Position numbers and translations under genes: made by a program. A model generated the notes under the pieces. The model saw only the letters and a program-made list of their open reading frames with translations, was not told the DNA's origin and ran no database searches. Source: CAMYLY01 sp036397755 (GTDB lineage Bacteria > Gemmatimonadota > Gemmatimonadetes > Gemmatimonadales > GWC2-71-9). Taken from it: a stretch of DNA of 64,000 nucleotides. The stretch covers positions 62,001 through 126,000 of the forward strand of contig DASWII010000035.1 in the NCBI GenBank assembly GCA_036397755.1, in the 5' to 3' direction. Shown in pieces: positions 1-8,708 of the stretch; position 1 is the stretch's first letter; each line of letters begins with the position of its first letter.

Positions 1-1
1 G

Positions 2-436
2 TGCAGCCGTCTGATGCTGATCAACGCACATTTCGACCCGACGCATCTGTCGGCGTTGTCGGAAGCCGAGGACATCTGCCGGCAGGAAGGCCTGCTGCAG
101 GTCATATTCCCCAACGTCACACGCAAACCATGGGCGTCCCGCCTGGGCGCGGAGTTCGCGAGCGGGGCCTGTCATGCCGGACGCTACGAGGGTTCCATCG
201 TGCTCGCGGCACGTCCCGACCTCGTTCATGAGGAGACCATGCGGTCGCTCGAACCCAACCACTTGTCCCTGTCGGATGCCGTCCGCGAGGGGAAGCAGAC
301 CTTCATGGAAGTGGGGGGGACGCAGGCATATTTTGGGTTTCCCGCGGAGGCCACCGCGGCCGAGGGTGAGATGTTGATCGCGACGCTTGGCCGCATCGTC
401 GAGGAGTCACTCGACATGGCGCGGCCCTCCCCGTGA
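2..436 (+). CDS. Creatininase-family amidohydrolase, C-terminal part (5' end outside window)
   Basis: The reading frame is already open at the left edge, so only about 144 C-terminal residues are present. The run NAHFDPTHLSAL followed by a long helix and a glycine-rich EVGGTQAYFGFP segment fits the C-terminal half of the creatininase (creatinine amidohydrolase) family, metal-dependent enzymes that hydrolyse C-N bonds. Its stop codon overlaps the GTG start of the next gene (GTGA), so it belongs to the tryptophan/2-aminobenzoyl-CoA operon. The substrate cannot be read from this fragment. A role in formylkynurenine hydrolysis or in opening the aminated ring is conceivable from context only. Confidence 0.75.
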   Translation, partial: CSRLMLINAHFDPTHLSALSEAEDICRQEGLLQVIFPNVTRKPWASRLGAEFASGACHAGRYEGSIVLAARPDLVHEETMRSLEPNHLSLSDAVREGKQTFMEVGGTQAYFGFPAEATAAEGEMLIATLGRIVEESLDMARPSP

Positions 437-1218
437 GCTCACCCGCCGGCAGCGCACGGACGGCCCTCGTGACGGGCGGCGGTCGGGGAATCGGAGCGGC
501 CATTGCCAGGCGGCTGACCGCCGAAGGCATCGCCGTGGTGGTGTCCGCCCGCACGGAAGCCGAGATCGAGGCGGTCGCTGCGGAACTGGTTGCCGGAGGC
601 GCCGAGGCGGTCGCCATCGCGTGCGATGTCACGGACGCCGCCCAGGTGGTGGAGCTGGCCGAGCGTGCAATCGCACGGTTTGGAGCGGTGGACATTCTCA
701 TCAACAACGCGGGGGTTGCGGACTCCGCTCCGGTCCATCGCATCACGTTGGAGAACTGGAACCGGCTCTTGGCGATCAACGCCACGGGTCCATTCTTGCT
801 GACGCAGGCCATTCTTCCCACCATGCTCGCGTCGGGTTGGGGTCGGGTCGTCAACATCGCCTCGGTCGCGGGACTCACGGGAGCGAAGTACATCGCCGCA
901 TATACCGCGTCGAAGCACGCCCTGATCGGTTTCACGCGGGCGCTGGCGGCGGAGGTAGCCGGCCGTGGCGTGACCGTCAACGCTGTGTGCCCTGGTTATG
1001 TCGACACGCCGATGACCGATCAGTCGGTCGCGCGGATCGTCGAGAAGACCGGGAGGGAGTCGGAAGCCGTGCGACAGGCCATGCGTGATCGGTCGCCGCA
1101 GGGTCGTCTCATCGCACCGGACGAGGTGGCTCACGTCGTGGCCGGACTCTGCGACGAGCGCGCCGGGGGGATCAACGGCCAGGCGATCGTCATCGATGGC
1201 GGAGCAACGCACGCATGA
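433..1218 (+). CDS. Short-chain dehydrogenase/reductase
   Basis: This 261-residue classical SDR has the cofactor motif TGGGRGIG at residues 14-21, NNAG near residue 95, the Ser/Tyr/Lys active site (NIASVAG, then YTASK), and the usual C-terminal GQAIVIDGG. It starts at GTG overlapping the upstream stop (GTGA) and ends in an ATGA overlap with the next gene, so translation is coupled on both sides. Within this operon it is a good candidate for the 3-hydroxyacyl-CoA oxidation step of the beta-oxidation-like route from 2-aminobenzoyl-CoA. That substrate is inferred, because the SDR family alone does not define it. Confidence 0.88.
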   Translation: MSSPAGSARTALVTGGGRGIGAAIARRLTAEGIAVVVSARTEAEIEAVAAELVAGGAEAVAIACDVTDAAQVVELAERAIARFGAVDILINNAGVADSAPVHRITLENWNRLLAINATGPFLLTQAILPTMLASGWGRVVNIASVAGLTGAKYIAAYTASKHALIGFTRALAAEVAGRGVTVNAVCPGYVDTPMTDQSVARIVEKTGRESEAVRQAMRDRSPQGRLIAPDEVAHVVAGLCDERAGGINGQAIVIDGGATHA

Positions 1219-1634
1219 CCTTCGAGATCATCAATCCGGAGGCGTTGGGAGCGCCGCGGGGGTGGAACAACGGCATGCTGGGGCCCACGGGCGGGCGGAT
1301 CCTCCTTGTGGCCGGCCAGTCGGCGGCTGGGTCCGACGGTTCCATGCCGCACGGCATGGCCGCCCAGTGGGAGCGAGCCCTCGAGAAGATCGTGTCGGTC
1401 GTCCGCGCCGCCGGTGGCGCGCCGACCGATATTGGCCGGCTCACGATTTACGTCACGGACGTCGAGGCGTATCGTACCGGATTGCGGGATATCGGCGCGG
1501 CCTATCGTCGCGTCATGGGCACACACTTCCCGGCGATGGCCCTGCTACATGTGCGAGGACTGCTCGAGCCGGGAGCACTCGTGGAAATCGAAGCGACCGC
1601 CTGGATAACCGCCGACGCGGCGACGGAGTCTTGA
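1215..1634 (+). CDS. Rid-family (YjgF/YER057c/UK114) protein
   Basis: The 139-residue product has the Rid fold pattern: a GQSA segment after the first strands, then AAGGAPTDIGRLTIYVTD, and a closing ALVEIEATAWI. Active RidA enzymes carry an arginine after the FPA motif that binds the 2-aminoacrylate carboxylate. Here the corresponding residue is methionine (HFPAMALL), so it belongs to a Rid subgroup without that arginine. Some YjgF relatives, such as 2-aminomuconate deaminase, act in aminoaromatic catabolism. A deaminase role on the enamine made by the downstream monooxygenase/reductase is therefore reasonable but inferred. It overlaps the SDR by ATGA. Confidence 0.85.
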   Translation: MTFEIINPEALGAPRGWNNGMLGPTGGRILLVAGQSAAGSDGSMPHGMAAQWERALEKIVSVVRAAGGAPTDIGRLTIYVTDVEAYRTGLRDIGAAYRRVMGTHFPAMALLHVRGLLEPGALVEIEATAWITADAATES

Positions 1635-1636
1635 GC

Positions 1637-2437
1637 ATGGCCATCTCACCAACCACGTTCCTCTACGATCTCGACGCCACCACCTCGGTCGCGACGATCA
1701 CGCTCAACCGACCGGAGCGCCTGAACGCGCTCACCTTCGACGTTTATGCAGAGCTGCGCGATACGATGAAAGCGCTAGACACCGAACCCGGTGTGCGCGC
1801 CATTGTGATGACCGGCGCGGGTCGCGGATTCTGCTCCGGCGGCGACGTCGAGCACATCATCGGCGAGCTGTTCGCGCGCGATCATGTCGGCCTGCGCGAG
1901 TTCACCAGAATGACGTGCGATCTGATTTACAACATGCGCGCCTGCCGGCGTCCGATCGTCGGCGCCCTCAACGGCACGGTGGCCGGCGCCGGGGCCGTGA
2001 TCGCGACCGCGTGCGACGTGCGCATCGCCGCCGAGTTCGCCAAGATCGCGTACCTCTTCACCAAGGTGGGCCTCTCGGGCGCGGACATGGGCGCCGCGTG
2101 GATGCTGCCGCGTATCGTCGGGTTCGGGCGAGCCACCGAGTTATTGATGTCCGGCGAGTTCATCTCCGCCGAAGAGGCGCATCGCATTGGGTTGTACAAT
2201 CGAGTCGTTCCGCAGGATCGGGTGCTCGTAGAAGCGCGCGGTGTTGCCGAGCGTCTTGCGCGCGGTCCGTCGCACGCGCTGGGCGTCACGAAGGCAGCCT
2301 TGAATTGCGAAGCCACGTTGGATCTCGCCACCGCGCTCGAGCTCGAGGCCCATGCGCAAGCTGACTGCATGCTGAGCCCCAACTTCCGTGAAGCCTACGA
2401 AGCCTTTCGCTCGAAGCGCGACGCCGTGTTCGTGTAG
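1637..2437 (+). CDS. Enoyl-CoA hydratase/isomerase family protein
   Basis: A crotonase-fold protein of 266 residues. The oxyanion-hole segment FCSGGDV and the second one NGTVAGAGA are present, as is the LNRPERLNAL start typical of the family. The ATG at 1637 follows the Rid stop directly; a TTG at 1631 overlapping that stop (TTGA) is an alternative start. It probably hydrates or hydrolyses an unsaturated acyl-CoA in the 2-aminobenzoyl-CoA pathway. It lies upstream of an acyl-CoA dehydrogenase in the same operon. Confidence 0.9.
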   Translation: MAISPTTFLYDLDATTSVATITLNRPERLNALTFDVYAELRDTMKALDTEPGVRAIVMTGAGRGFCSGGDVEHIIGELFARDHVGLREFTRMTCDLIYNMRACRRPIVGALNGTVAGAGAVIATACDVRIAAEFAKIAYLFTKVGLSGADMGAAWMLPRIVGFGRATELLMSGEFISAEEAHRIGLYNRVVPQDRVLVEARGVAERLARGPSHALGVTKAALNCEATLDLATALELEAHAQADCMLSPNFREAYEAFRSKRDAVFV

Positions 2438-2443
2438 CGCCCG

Positions 2444-3598
2444 ATGCTCGACGTCCATCCCGTGCGCGCGTTCCTCACCAAGCGGCACATCGCCTTTGCC
2501 GCCGCGGCCGATCGGTTTGCGACGACCGACATCGCGGCGCTCCCGGGGGTCGGTGAGGATGAGGCGGCGAGGGTTCAGGCGCGCCAGGTCCTGAAGCTCC
2601 TCGGGGGTGCATGGCTACAGCCGATACGCGACCAAGATCTCCGCGCATGCTGTCTGATGCGCGAGGCCCTGGCCGCGGCGTCTCCGTTGGCCGACGCCGT
2701 CTTCGCGCTCCAAGCGTTGGGAGCCACCCCGCTCGTCTTGGCGGGCACCGACGAACAGCGTGCGCGATGGCTTGAACCGGCGCTGGCCGGCACCGCCCTC
2801 GCCGCCTTCGCAATGACCGAACCCGGCGCCGGCTCGGACGTCGCCTCGCTCAACACCCGCGCCGAGGAGAGTGGAGAGGGATTCGTACTGAACGGCGCCA
2901 AGAGCTTCATCTCCAACGCGGGCATCGCCGACTTCTATGTAGTGTTCGCGACGCTGGATCCGTCCCAGCGCCATCGCGGCATCGCGTGCTTTCTCGTTCC
3001 GGCCGACACCCCTGGCCTCCGTTTCGTCGGGCCCCAGGTGATGAGTGCTCCCCACCCGCTGGGGGACATCGCGTTCAACGACTGCCGGCTACCGCGCTCA
3101 GCGTTGCTCGCGCCGGCGGGGGAGGGTTTCAAGCTCGGACTTGCGACGTTGGACCGCCTGCGCGCGACGGTCGCCGCCGCCGCCTGCGGCATGGCCGCCC
3201 GCGCGCTCCGGGAAGCTCTCGATCACGCCAAGCGGCGTCACCAGTTCGGCAAGCCCCTGGGGGAGTTCCAGCTCGTGCAAGACAAAGTCGCGCGGATGGC
3301 GATCGATCTCACGGCGGCGCGTCTGCTGACGTACCGCGCGGCCTGGGAACGCGACGAAGGCGCCGAGCGCGTCACGCTGGAATCGGCCATGGCCAAGGCC
3401 TTCGCCACGGAGGCGGCCCAGCGTGTCATCGATCACGCGGTCCAGATCTTGGGCGGAACCGGCGTGCTGGCCAGCCATCCGGTCGAGCGACTCTACCGGA
3501 GCATTCGGGCGCTCAGAATCTACGAGGGAACGACCGAGATCCAGCACCTGATAATCGCCGGCAAGCTCCTGGACGCCGTGAACGATCCGCACGCATGA
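2444..3598 (+). CDS. Acyl-CoA dehydrogenase
   Basis: A 384-residue FAD enzyme with the complete family architecture: the flavin-binding FAMTEPGAGSD segment, the RxxFGxPL-like HQFGKPLGEFQ, ILGGTGV, and near the C-terminus YEGTTEIQ, which carries the usual catalytic glutamate region. It oxidises an acyl-CoA thioester between C2 and C3. The gene starts 6 nt after the hydratase and ends in an ATGA overlap with the fused monooxygenase gene, indicating a shared role in the ring-derived CoA-ester pathway. Confidence 0.92.
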   Translation: MLDVHPVRAFLTKRHIAFAAAADRFATTDIAALPGVGEDEAARVQARQVLKLLGGAWLQPIRDQDLRACCLMREALAAASPLADAVFALQALGATPLVLAGTDEQRARWLEPALAGTALAAFAMTEPGAGSDVASLNTRAEESGEGFVLNGAKSFISNAGIADFYVVFATLDPSQRHRGIACFLVPADTPGLRFVGPQVMSAPHPLGDIAFNDCRLPRSALLAPAGEGFKLGLATLDRLRATVAAAACGMAARALREALDHAKRRHQFGKPLGEFQLVQDKVARMAIDLTAARLLTYRAAWERDEGAERVTLESAMAKAFATEAAQRVIDHAVQILGGTGVLASHPVERLYRSIRALRIYEGTTEIQHLIIAGKLLDAVNDPHA

Positions 3599-5850
3599 GG
3601 ATCGTCGCGGTCGGCGGCGGACCAGCCGCACTTTATCTGGCCATCCTGCTCAAGCGCGATGACCCACGACACGACATCGTGGTGTACGAGCGCAATCGCC
3701 TGGACGATACGTTCGGGTTCGGGGTGGTATTCTCCGATGCTACTGCACACAACCTCGCCGAGGCGGAGCCCGAAGTTCATGCGGCCATCTCCCGGCAGTT
3801 CTTCCGCTGGGATGACATCCACATTCACTTCCGCGATCAGATCCTGACGTCCACCGGACATGGATTCAGCGGGCTGGCGCGTACAACGCTCCTGGATGTG
3901 CTCGCCGCGCGCGCCCGCGAACTTGGCGTCGACCTCCGGTTTCAGGCGGAGATCACGGACGTCGACTCGTTGCGAGACTGTGACCTGCTGGTCGCCGCGG
4001 ACGGCGCGAGCAGTACCGTACGCGAGCGGTACGCCGACCACTTCCAGCCGACGATCGACTGGCGTCTCAATCGCTTCGTGTGGCTGGGCACGACCAAGCC
4101 GTTTCCGGCTTTCACGTTCTACTTCAAGGAAACGCCGCATGGACTCTGGCGAGTCCACGCCTATCAATACGCCCCGGGTCATTCCACGTTCATCGTGGAG
4201 GGAACGGAACGCACGTGGTGCGCGTCGGGAATGGCGGAGGCGTCGGAGTCCGACGCCTTGGCGTATTGCGAGGATCTCTTCGGTCCGGAGCTAAACGGTC
4301 ACCGGTTGCTGACCAACAAGTCCGTCTGGCGGCGTTTTCCCACGATCCGGAACGCGCGCTGGTGGCACGAAAACATGGTGCTCATCGGTGACGCCGCCCA
4401 CACGGCACACTTCTCGATCGGCTCGGGCACCAAGCTCGCGATGGAGGACGGTGTGGCGCTCGCGGCCGCCTTGCGCGCCCACCCCGGAGATGTGCGGGCG
4501 GCGCTCATGGCATATGAAGAGGAGCGACGGCCCGCCGTGGCGAGCGCCCAACGGGCCGCGCAGGTGAGTCTGCAGTGGTTCGAGGACACCGAACGCTACA
4601 TGGATCTGGAGCCGATTCAGTTCGGCTTCAACCTCCTCACTCGCAGCCTGCGCGTCACGCACGAAAACCTGCGGGAGCGCGATCCCGCCTACGTGCGTGA
4701 GATCGACCGATGGTTCGCCGACAGTGCCGGGCGTCACGCCGGACCCTCGGCGCCCTCGACGCCGGTGCGGCCGCCCATGTTCACGCCGTTCGCGCTGCGC
4801 GACATGGTGCTCGAGAATCGCGTGGTCGTTTCTCCGATGTGCCAGTACTCCGCCGAAGACGGCACGCCAAACGAATGGCACCTCGTGCATCTGGGTGCGC
4901 GCGCCATTGGCGGCGCCGGGCTCGTGTTCGCCGAAATGACCGATGTGAGCCCCGAGGCACGCATTTCTCCTTGGTGCACGGGGATGTACAAGCCAGAGCA
5001 CGTGGAGGCCTGGCGGCGCATCGTGGACTTCGTCCATGAGAACTCCTATGCCAAGATCGCCCTCCAGCTGGGGCACGCGGGCCGGAAAGCGGCAACCAAG
5101 CGCATGTGGGAGGGTGACGTGCAGCCGTTGGAGCACGGCGGCTGGCCAATCGTCTCCGCGTCACCCATCCCCTATTTCGATCACAGTCCGGTCCCTCGGG
5201 AGATGACCCGCGAGGATATGCTCGGGGTCGTGCGGGAGTTCGAACGCGCGACCACTATGGCGAACGACGCGGGGTTTGACATGCTCGAGGTGCACTTCGC
5301 TCACGGGTACCTGCTCGCGAGCTTCGTGTCGCCCCTGACCAATCTGCGTGACGACGATTACGGTGGCACGTTGGACAATCGACTCCGGTTTCCGCTGGAG
5401 GTGTTCGACGCCGTACGCGCCAAGTGGCCCCGACACAAACCCATGTCCGTCCGCATCTCCGCGGTCGACTGGGCGCCGGGCGGGATGGAGGCGGGGGATG
5501 CCGTGGAGGTAGCCAGACGGCTTAAGGACCACGACTGTGACATCGTGGACGTTTCAGCGGGCCAGACCGTTCCCCATCAGCAACCGGTGTATGGGCGGCT
5601 CTTCCAGACGCCTTTTGCCGATCGCATACGACGGGAAATCGGACTCGCAACCATGGCCGTCGGAAACATCTCGTCGTTCACGGACGTGAACACCATCCTC
5701 GCCGCCGGAAGAGCGGACCTGTGCATGCTCGCCCGAGCGCACCTGTGGGATCCGTATTGGACTCGCCACGCGGCGTACGAACTCGGCGTCGACCTGCCCT
5801 GGCCGGAGCAGTACGCAACGCTCAACAGCTACACCCCGCGATTCAAGTGA
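3595..5850 (+). CDS. Fused FAD monooxygenase / Old Yellow Enzyme reductase (2-aminobenzoyl-CoA monooxygenase/reductase or salicylyl-CoA 5-hydroxylase type)
   Basis: A 751-residue two-domain flavoprotein. The N-terminal domain is a class A aromatic monooxygenase: FAD-binding GGGPAA at residues 7-12, DG at 136-137, and GDAAHTAHFSIGSG beginning at 265. After a proline-rich linker the second domain starts near residue 395 (MFTPFALRDMVLENR) and is an Old Yellow Enzyme type NADH:flavin reductase, with HFAH at 567-570. This fusion is known from Azoarcus 2-aminobenzoyl-CoA monooxygenase/reductase and from enzymes annotated as salicylyl-CoA 5-hydroxylase. The kynA and kynureninase genes just downstream favour 2-aminobenzoyl-CoA (anthraniloyl-CoA). 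It hydroxylates and then partly reduces the ring, giving a non-aromatic oxo-cyclohexene-CoA. The start is the ATG in the ATGA overlap. Confidence 0.88.
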   Translation: MRIVAVGGGPAALYLAILLKRDDPRHDIVVYERNRLDDTFGFGVVFSDATAHNLAEAEPEVHAAISRQFFRWDDIHIHFRDQILTSTGHGFSGLARTTLLDVLAARARELGVDLRFQAEITDVDSLRDCDLLVAADGASSTVRERYADHFQPTIDWRLNRFVWLGTTKPFPAFTFYFKETPHGLWRVHAYQYAPGHSTFIVEGTERTWCASGMAEASESDALAYCEDLFGPELNGHRLLTNKSVWRRFPTIRNARWWHENMVLIGDAAHTAHFSIGSGTKLAMEDGVALAAALRAHPGDVRAALMAYEEERRPAVASAQRAAQVSLQWFEDTERYMDLEPIQFGFNLLTRSLRVTHENLRERDPAYVREIDRWFADSAGRHAGPSAPSTPVRPPMFTPFALRDMVLENRVVVSPMCQYSAEDGTPNEWHLVHLGARAIGGAGLVFAEMTDVSPEARISPWCTGMYKPEHVEAWRRIVDFVHENSYAKIALQLGHAGRKAATKRMWEGDVQPLEHGGWPIVSASPIPYFDHSPVPREMTREDMLGVVREFERATTMANDAGFDMLEVHFAHGYLLASFVSPLTNLRDDDYGGTLDNRLRFPLEVFDAVRAKWPRHKPMSVRISAVDWAPGGMEAGDAVEVARRLKDHDCDIVDVSAGQTVPHQQPVYGRLFQTPFADRIRREIGLATMAVGNISSFTDVNTILAAGRADLCMLARAHLWDPYWTRHAAYELGVDLPWPEQYATLNSYTPRFK

Positions 5851-5921
5851 GCGGGCAACGCTCTGTGGGACCTCACGTCCACCATCTCACGTCCTCTAAC
5901 GGCTAACGCGAACGCCCACTC

Positions 5922-6692
5922 ATGCCCACCTACTCCGAATACCTGAAGGTCGACGCGCTCCTGTCCCTACAGGAACCCTTGTCCGATGGGCCAGAGCATG
6001 ACGAAACGCTGTTCATCGTCATTCACCAGGTGTACGAGCTGTGGTTCAAGGAAGTCCTACACGAGCTCGACTATCTCAAGCGTCTGCTTCACGCCAACGA
6101 TCGTCCGCGGGCGGTCCACACGCTCAAACGCGTCCTCACGATTCTGAAGACACTCGTCGCGCAGATCGACGTGCTGGAGACCATGACACCGCTGGAGTTC
6201 CTCTCGTTCCGCGATCGCCTGGAATCCGGCAGTGGATTTCAGTCCTACCAGTTCCGTGAGTTGGAGTTTGTACTCGGCGCGAAGCACCGCTGGGCGCTCG
6301 ATCATTTTCCGGAGGGCTCGACGGCTCGGGCAAACCTACATCGGCGGTTCCAGGAACCGACGCTGTGGGACGCGCTGCTGGACCACCTCCGCCTGAGCGG
6401 CTATGCGGTCCATCGACGTGCCGATGTGACGACACCGATCGAACCCGACGCCGCGAACAAGCAGGCACTCATCCAGGCGTACCGCACCGATCCCGGCGCT
6501 GGAGAGCTGTGCGAGCGGTTCGTGGATCTGGACGAAGGCGTGCAGGAATGGCGTTATCGTCACGTCAAGATGGTGCAGCGCACGATTGGCACCAAACGGG
6601 GGACCGGCGGTTCCACCGGCGCCGAGTATCTCGTCACAACGCTGCTCAAACCCGTGTTCCCGGATCTGTGGGACATCCGCACCGAACTCTGA
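5922..6692 (+). CDS. kynA: Tryptophan 2,3-dioxygenase
   Basis: A 256-residue heme dioxygenase that opens the indole ring of tryptophan to N-formylkynurenine. The diagnostic motifs are present: HDETLFIVIHQVYELWFK near the N-terminus, FLSFRDRLESGSGFQSYQFRELE in the middle, and the C-terminal HVKMVQRTIGTKRGTGGSTG carrying the proximal heme histidine. It is slightly shorter than many homologues, but no motif is missing. It lies 71 nt after the monooxygenase gene and overlaps the kynureninase gene by one base (TGATG). This is the first step of the pathway that the preceding genes would complete. Confidence 0.96.
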   Translation: MPTYSEYLKVDALLSLQEPLSDGPEHDETLFIVIHQVYELWFKEVLHELDYLKRLLHANDRPRAVHTLKRVLTILKTLVAQIDVLETMTPLEFLSFRDRLESGSGFQSYQFRELEFVLGAKHRWALDHFPEGSTARANLHRRFQEPTLWDALLDHLRLSGYAVHRRADVTTPIEPDAANKQALIQAYRTDPGAGELCERFVDLDEGVQEWRYRHVKMVQRTIGTKRGTGGSTGAEYLVTTLLKPVFPDLWDIRTEL

Positions 6693-7891
6693 TGCCCCGC
6701 CCCTCGCTATCGTCGTTGCGCGCATCCAAGAACGCCCTCGCGCCACACTACTCGCGGTTTCGTGTGGCGGAACGGCTCCTGCTGACCGGGCACTCCCACC
6801 AAGCGTGGCCCGATGTCGGGTTCGAGGCGCAGCAGGCAGCGTGGACCGATGCGGCGGAGTTGGTCGACGACAAGTGGCAGCGCGCGTTCGCCAAGGCCGA
6901 CCGCGTCCGCGAGGCCCTCGCCGCGCTACTCGGCGACACGACCGGCACCATCGCCCTGGGCAGCAATACCCACGACCTTCTGGTACGGCTCCTGTCGGCG
7001 TTGCCCTTGCGGCAAAGGGCTCGCATCGTGACGACCGACGGAGAGTTTCACACCGTGCGGCGGCAGCTGGACCGGCTGGCGGAGGAAGGCATCGAGATCA
7101 CGCGCATCTCGCACGAGCCCGCCGCTGCCGTGGCTGAGCGGCTGGCCGCCGCCGTGAACGACCGTACGACGCTGGTCGTCGTTTCCAGTGTCTTCTACCT
7201 CAATGCCCACATCGCCCCCGACCTCGACGTGGTGGCTCACGCGTGCAGTCGCGTGGGGGCCGCGCTGCTGGTCGATGCCTACCACACCCTCAATGCTGTC
7301 CCGTTCTCGCTCGCCGACCAGGCACTGGAGCAGGCGTTTGTGGTCGGGGGTGGCTACAAGTACTGCCAACTGGGTGAGGGCAACTGCTTCCTACGACTTC
7401 CTCCCGATTGCACCCTGCGACCCGTGATCACCGGTTGGTTCAGCGAGTTCGCCGATCTGGCGGAGGGGCAGCGTTCCGACGAGGTGGCATACGGCGCGGG
7501 GCCGGCGCGCTTTGCCGGGGCCACGTACGATCCAACGAGTCACTACCGAGCCGCGGCGGTGCTGGACTTCTTCGGCGAGCACGATCTCACACCGGCGTTT
7601 CTGCGTGAGGTGTCGCAACATCAGGTTGGGACGCTGGCCGCGGCGTTCGATGCGCTCGATCTTGACCCGGCGGTCGTCACGCGGGATCGGTCCGTTCCCC
7701 TGGAGCAATTGGGCGGGTTCCTTGCGCTCCGGGCTCCTAGGGCTGCGTGGCTCTCCGCCGGACTCAGGCAGCGCGGTGTGTGGACGGACTATCGCCGAGA
7801 CGTGCTACGCTTTGGGCCTGCTCCGTACCTGTCGGACGCCCAACTCACGGACGCGATGGATGCCTTGAGGGCCACGGTCAACGACAGCTGA
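6692..7891 (+). CDS. kynU: Kynureninase (class V PLP enzyme)
   Basis: A 399-residue fold-type I PLP enzyme. The segment GGYKYCQLGEGNCF matches the kynureninase PLP-lysine region (YKY followed by a Gly-rich turn), and DAYHTLNAVPF supplies the aspartate that binds the pyridine nitrogen. It cleaves kynurenine to anthranilate and alanine. The long open frame extends upstream inside kynA, but the ATG sharing the TGATG junction with kynA is the natural start. No kynurenine formamidase of a classical family is seen in the window; it may lie upstream or be replaced by the creatininase-family protein. Confidence 0.88.
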   Translation: MPRPSLSSLRASKNALAPHYSRFRVAERLLLTGHSHQAWPDVGFEAQQAAWTDAAELVDDKWQRAFAKADRVREALAALLGDTTGTIALGSNTHDLLVRLLSALPLRQRARIVTTDGEFHTVRRQLDRLAEEGIEITRISHEPAAAVAERLAAAVNDRTTLVVVSSVFYLNAHIAPDLDVVAHACSRVGAALLVDAYHTLNAVPFSLADQALEQAFVVGGGYKYCQLGEGNCFLRLPPDCTLRPVITGWFSEFADLAEGQRSDEVAYGAGPARFAGATYDPTSHYRAAAVLDFFGEHDLTPAFLREVSQHQVGTLAAAFDALDLDPAVVTRDRSVPLEQLGGFLALRAPRAAWLSAGLRQRGVWTDYRRDVLRFGPAPYLSDAQLTDAMDALRATVNDS

Positions 7892-7908
7892 ACGTGGGCG
7901 TCTCACGC

Positions 7909-8649
7909 CTATCTTTCACCTAGCGGCCGGATCTTGATGTTGCGGTAGGCGACCCAGTCACCATGGTCCTGTAAGGCGATGTGCCCCCGTCTTGCGCGCC
8001 CATAGGTGGGCCACTCAACGAATTTGCTGTCCCTGACCAACTGCTCCCACTCCGGACTCCACAACTCGTACTCGACCACCTTCACGCCGTTGAGCCAGTG
8101 CTCGACGTGCGCTCCTTGGACCACGATCCGCACGGCGTTCCACTCCCCGACCGGTTTCACCGCACCCGCAGGCGCGGCGTACAGTCCATAGTTCGACCCG
8201 GCCGCGGTCAGCCGTGACGTTCCATCCGCATGCGCGGCGTCGTCGAGCACCTGCATTTCCGGACCGCTCTCAAACGTACGGTTCGCCTCCTCACTCACCC
8301 GATACATGATCCCTGAGTTGCCCCCGGGCGCGACCTTCCACTCGAGCACGAGCTCGAAATCTGCGAACTCCTCGCCGGTGATGATGTCACCACCCCCACC
8401 GACCCGCGTGATTGCCCCGTCCATCACCTGCCAACCGGCCGGAACACCCTCACGGTGGAAGCCGCGCCACCCCTGCAGGGTGGCGCCATCGAACAGCAAC
8501 TGCCAACCGACCTCGATCTCCGACGGCGTCAGGCTATTCATGGCCTCTTGGGCTTCGGCGCTCGGCGTGGCCGGCGCACATGCGGCAAGCTGCATGGCGC
8601 CGAGGAGCCCAGCGAGGTGGAGGATGCGGCGGCGTGTGTGGTTGGGCAT
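7909..8649 (-). CDS. DUF1080 (3-keto-disaccharide hydrolase) family lipoprotein
   Basis: The 246-residue product begins with a twin-arginine-like RRR stretch, a hydrophobic core and the lipobox LAAC at about residues 21-24, so it should be a lipoprotein. The body carries DUF1080 hallmarks: LFDGATLQGWRGF, GGNSGIMYRV, PEMQVLDD and GHIALQDHG. This jelly-roll domain is related to glucanases and is annotated as 3-keto-disaccharide hydrolase. It is convergent with the kynureninase gene (17-nt gap) and divergent from the mannosidase gene, fitting a small extracytoplasmic sugar-processing locus. Substrate unknown. Confidence 0.85.
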   Translation of the reverse strand: MPNHTRRRILHLAGLLGAMQLAACAPATPSAEAQEAMNSLTPSEIEVGWQLLFDGATLQGWRGFHREGVPAGWQVMDGAITRVGGGGDIITGEEFADFELVLEWKVAPGGNSGIMYRVSEEANRTFESGPEMQVLDDAAHADGTSRLTAAGSNYGLYAAPAGAVKPVGEWNAVRIVVQGAHVEHWLNGVKVVEYELWSPEWEQLVRDSKFVEWPTYGRARRGHIALQDHGDWVAYRNIKIRPLGER

Positions 8650-8708
8650 CTTTCGGCTCGCGGTTCGTCAAGAGTCAACAATACGCCACAACCCCGCGCC
8701 CCGGAAGC

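Noticed and set aside
303..1212. Long minus-strand frames opposite the SDR
   Set aside because: Typical high-GC antisense shadows with biased Ala/Arg composition and no family motif.
2986..3594. N-terminal extension of the fused monooxygenase
   Set aside because: The frame is open but gives a low-complexity Arg-rich shadow of the acyl-CoA dehydrogenase; the ATG at 3595 begins the FAD-binding strand.
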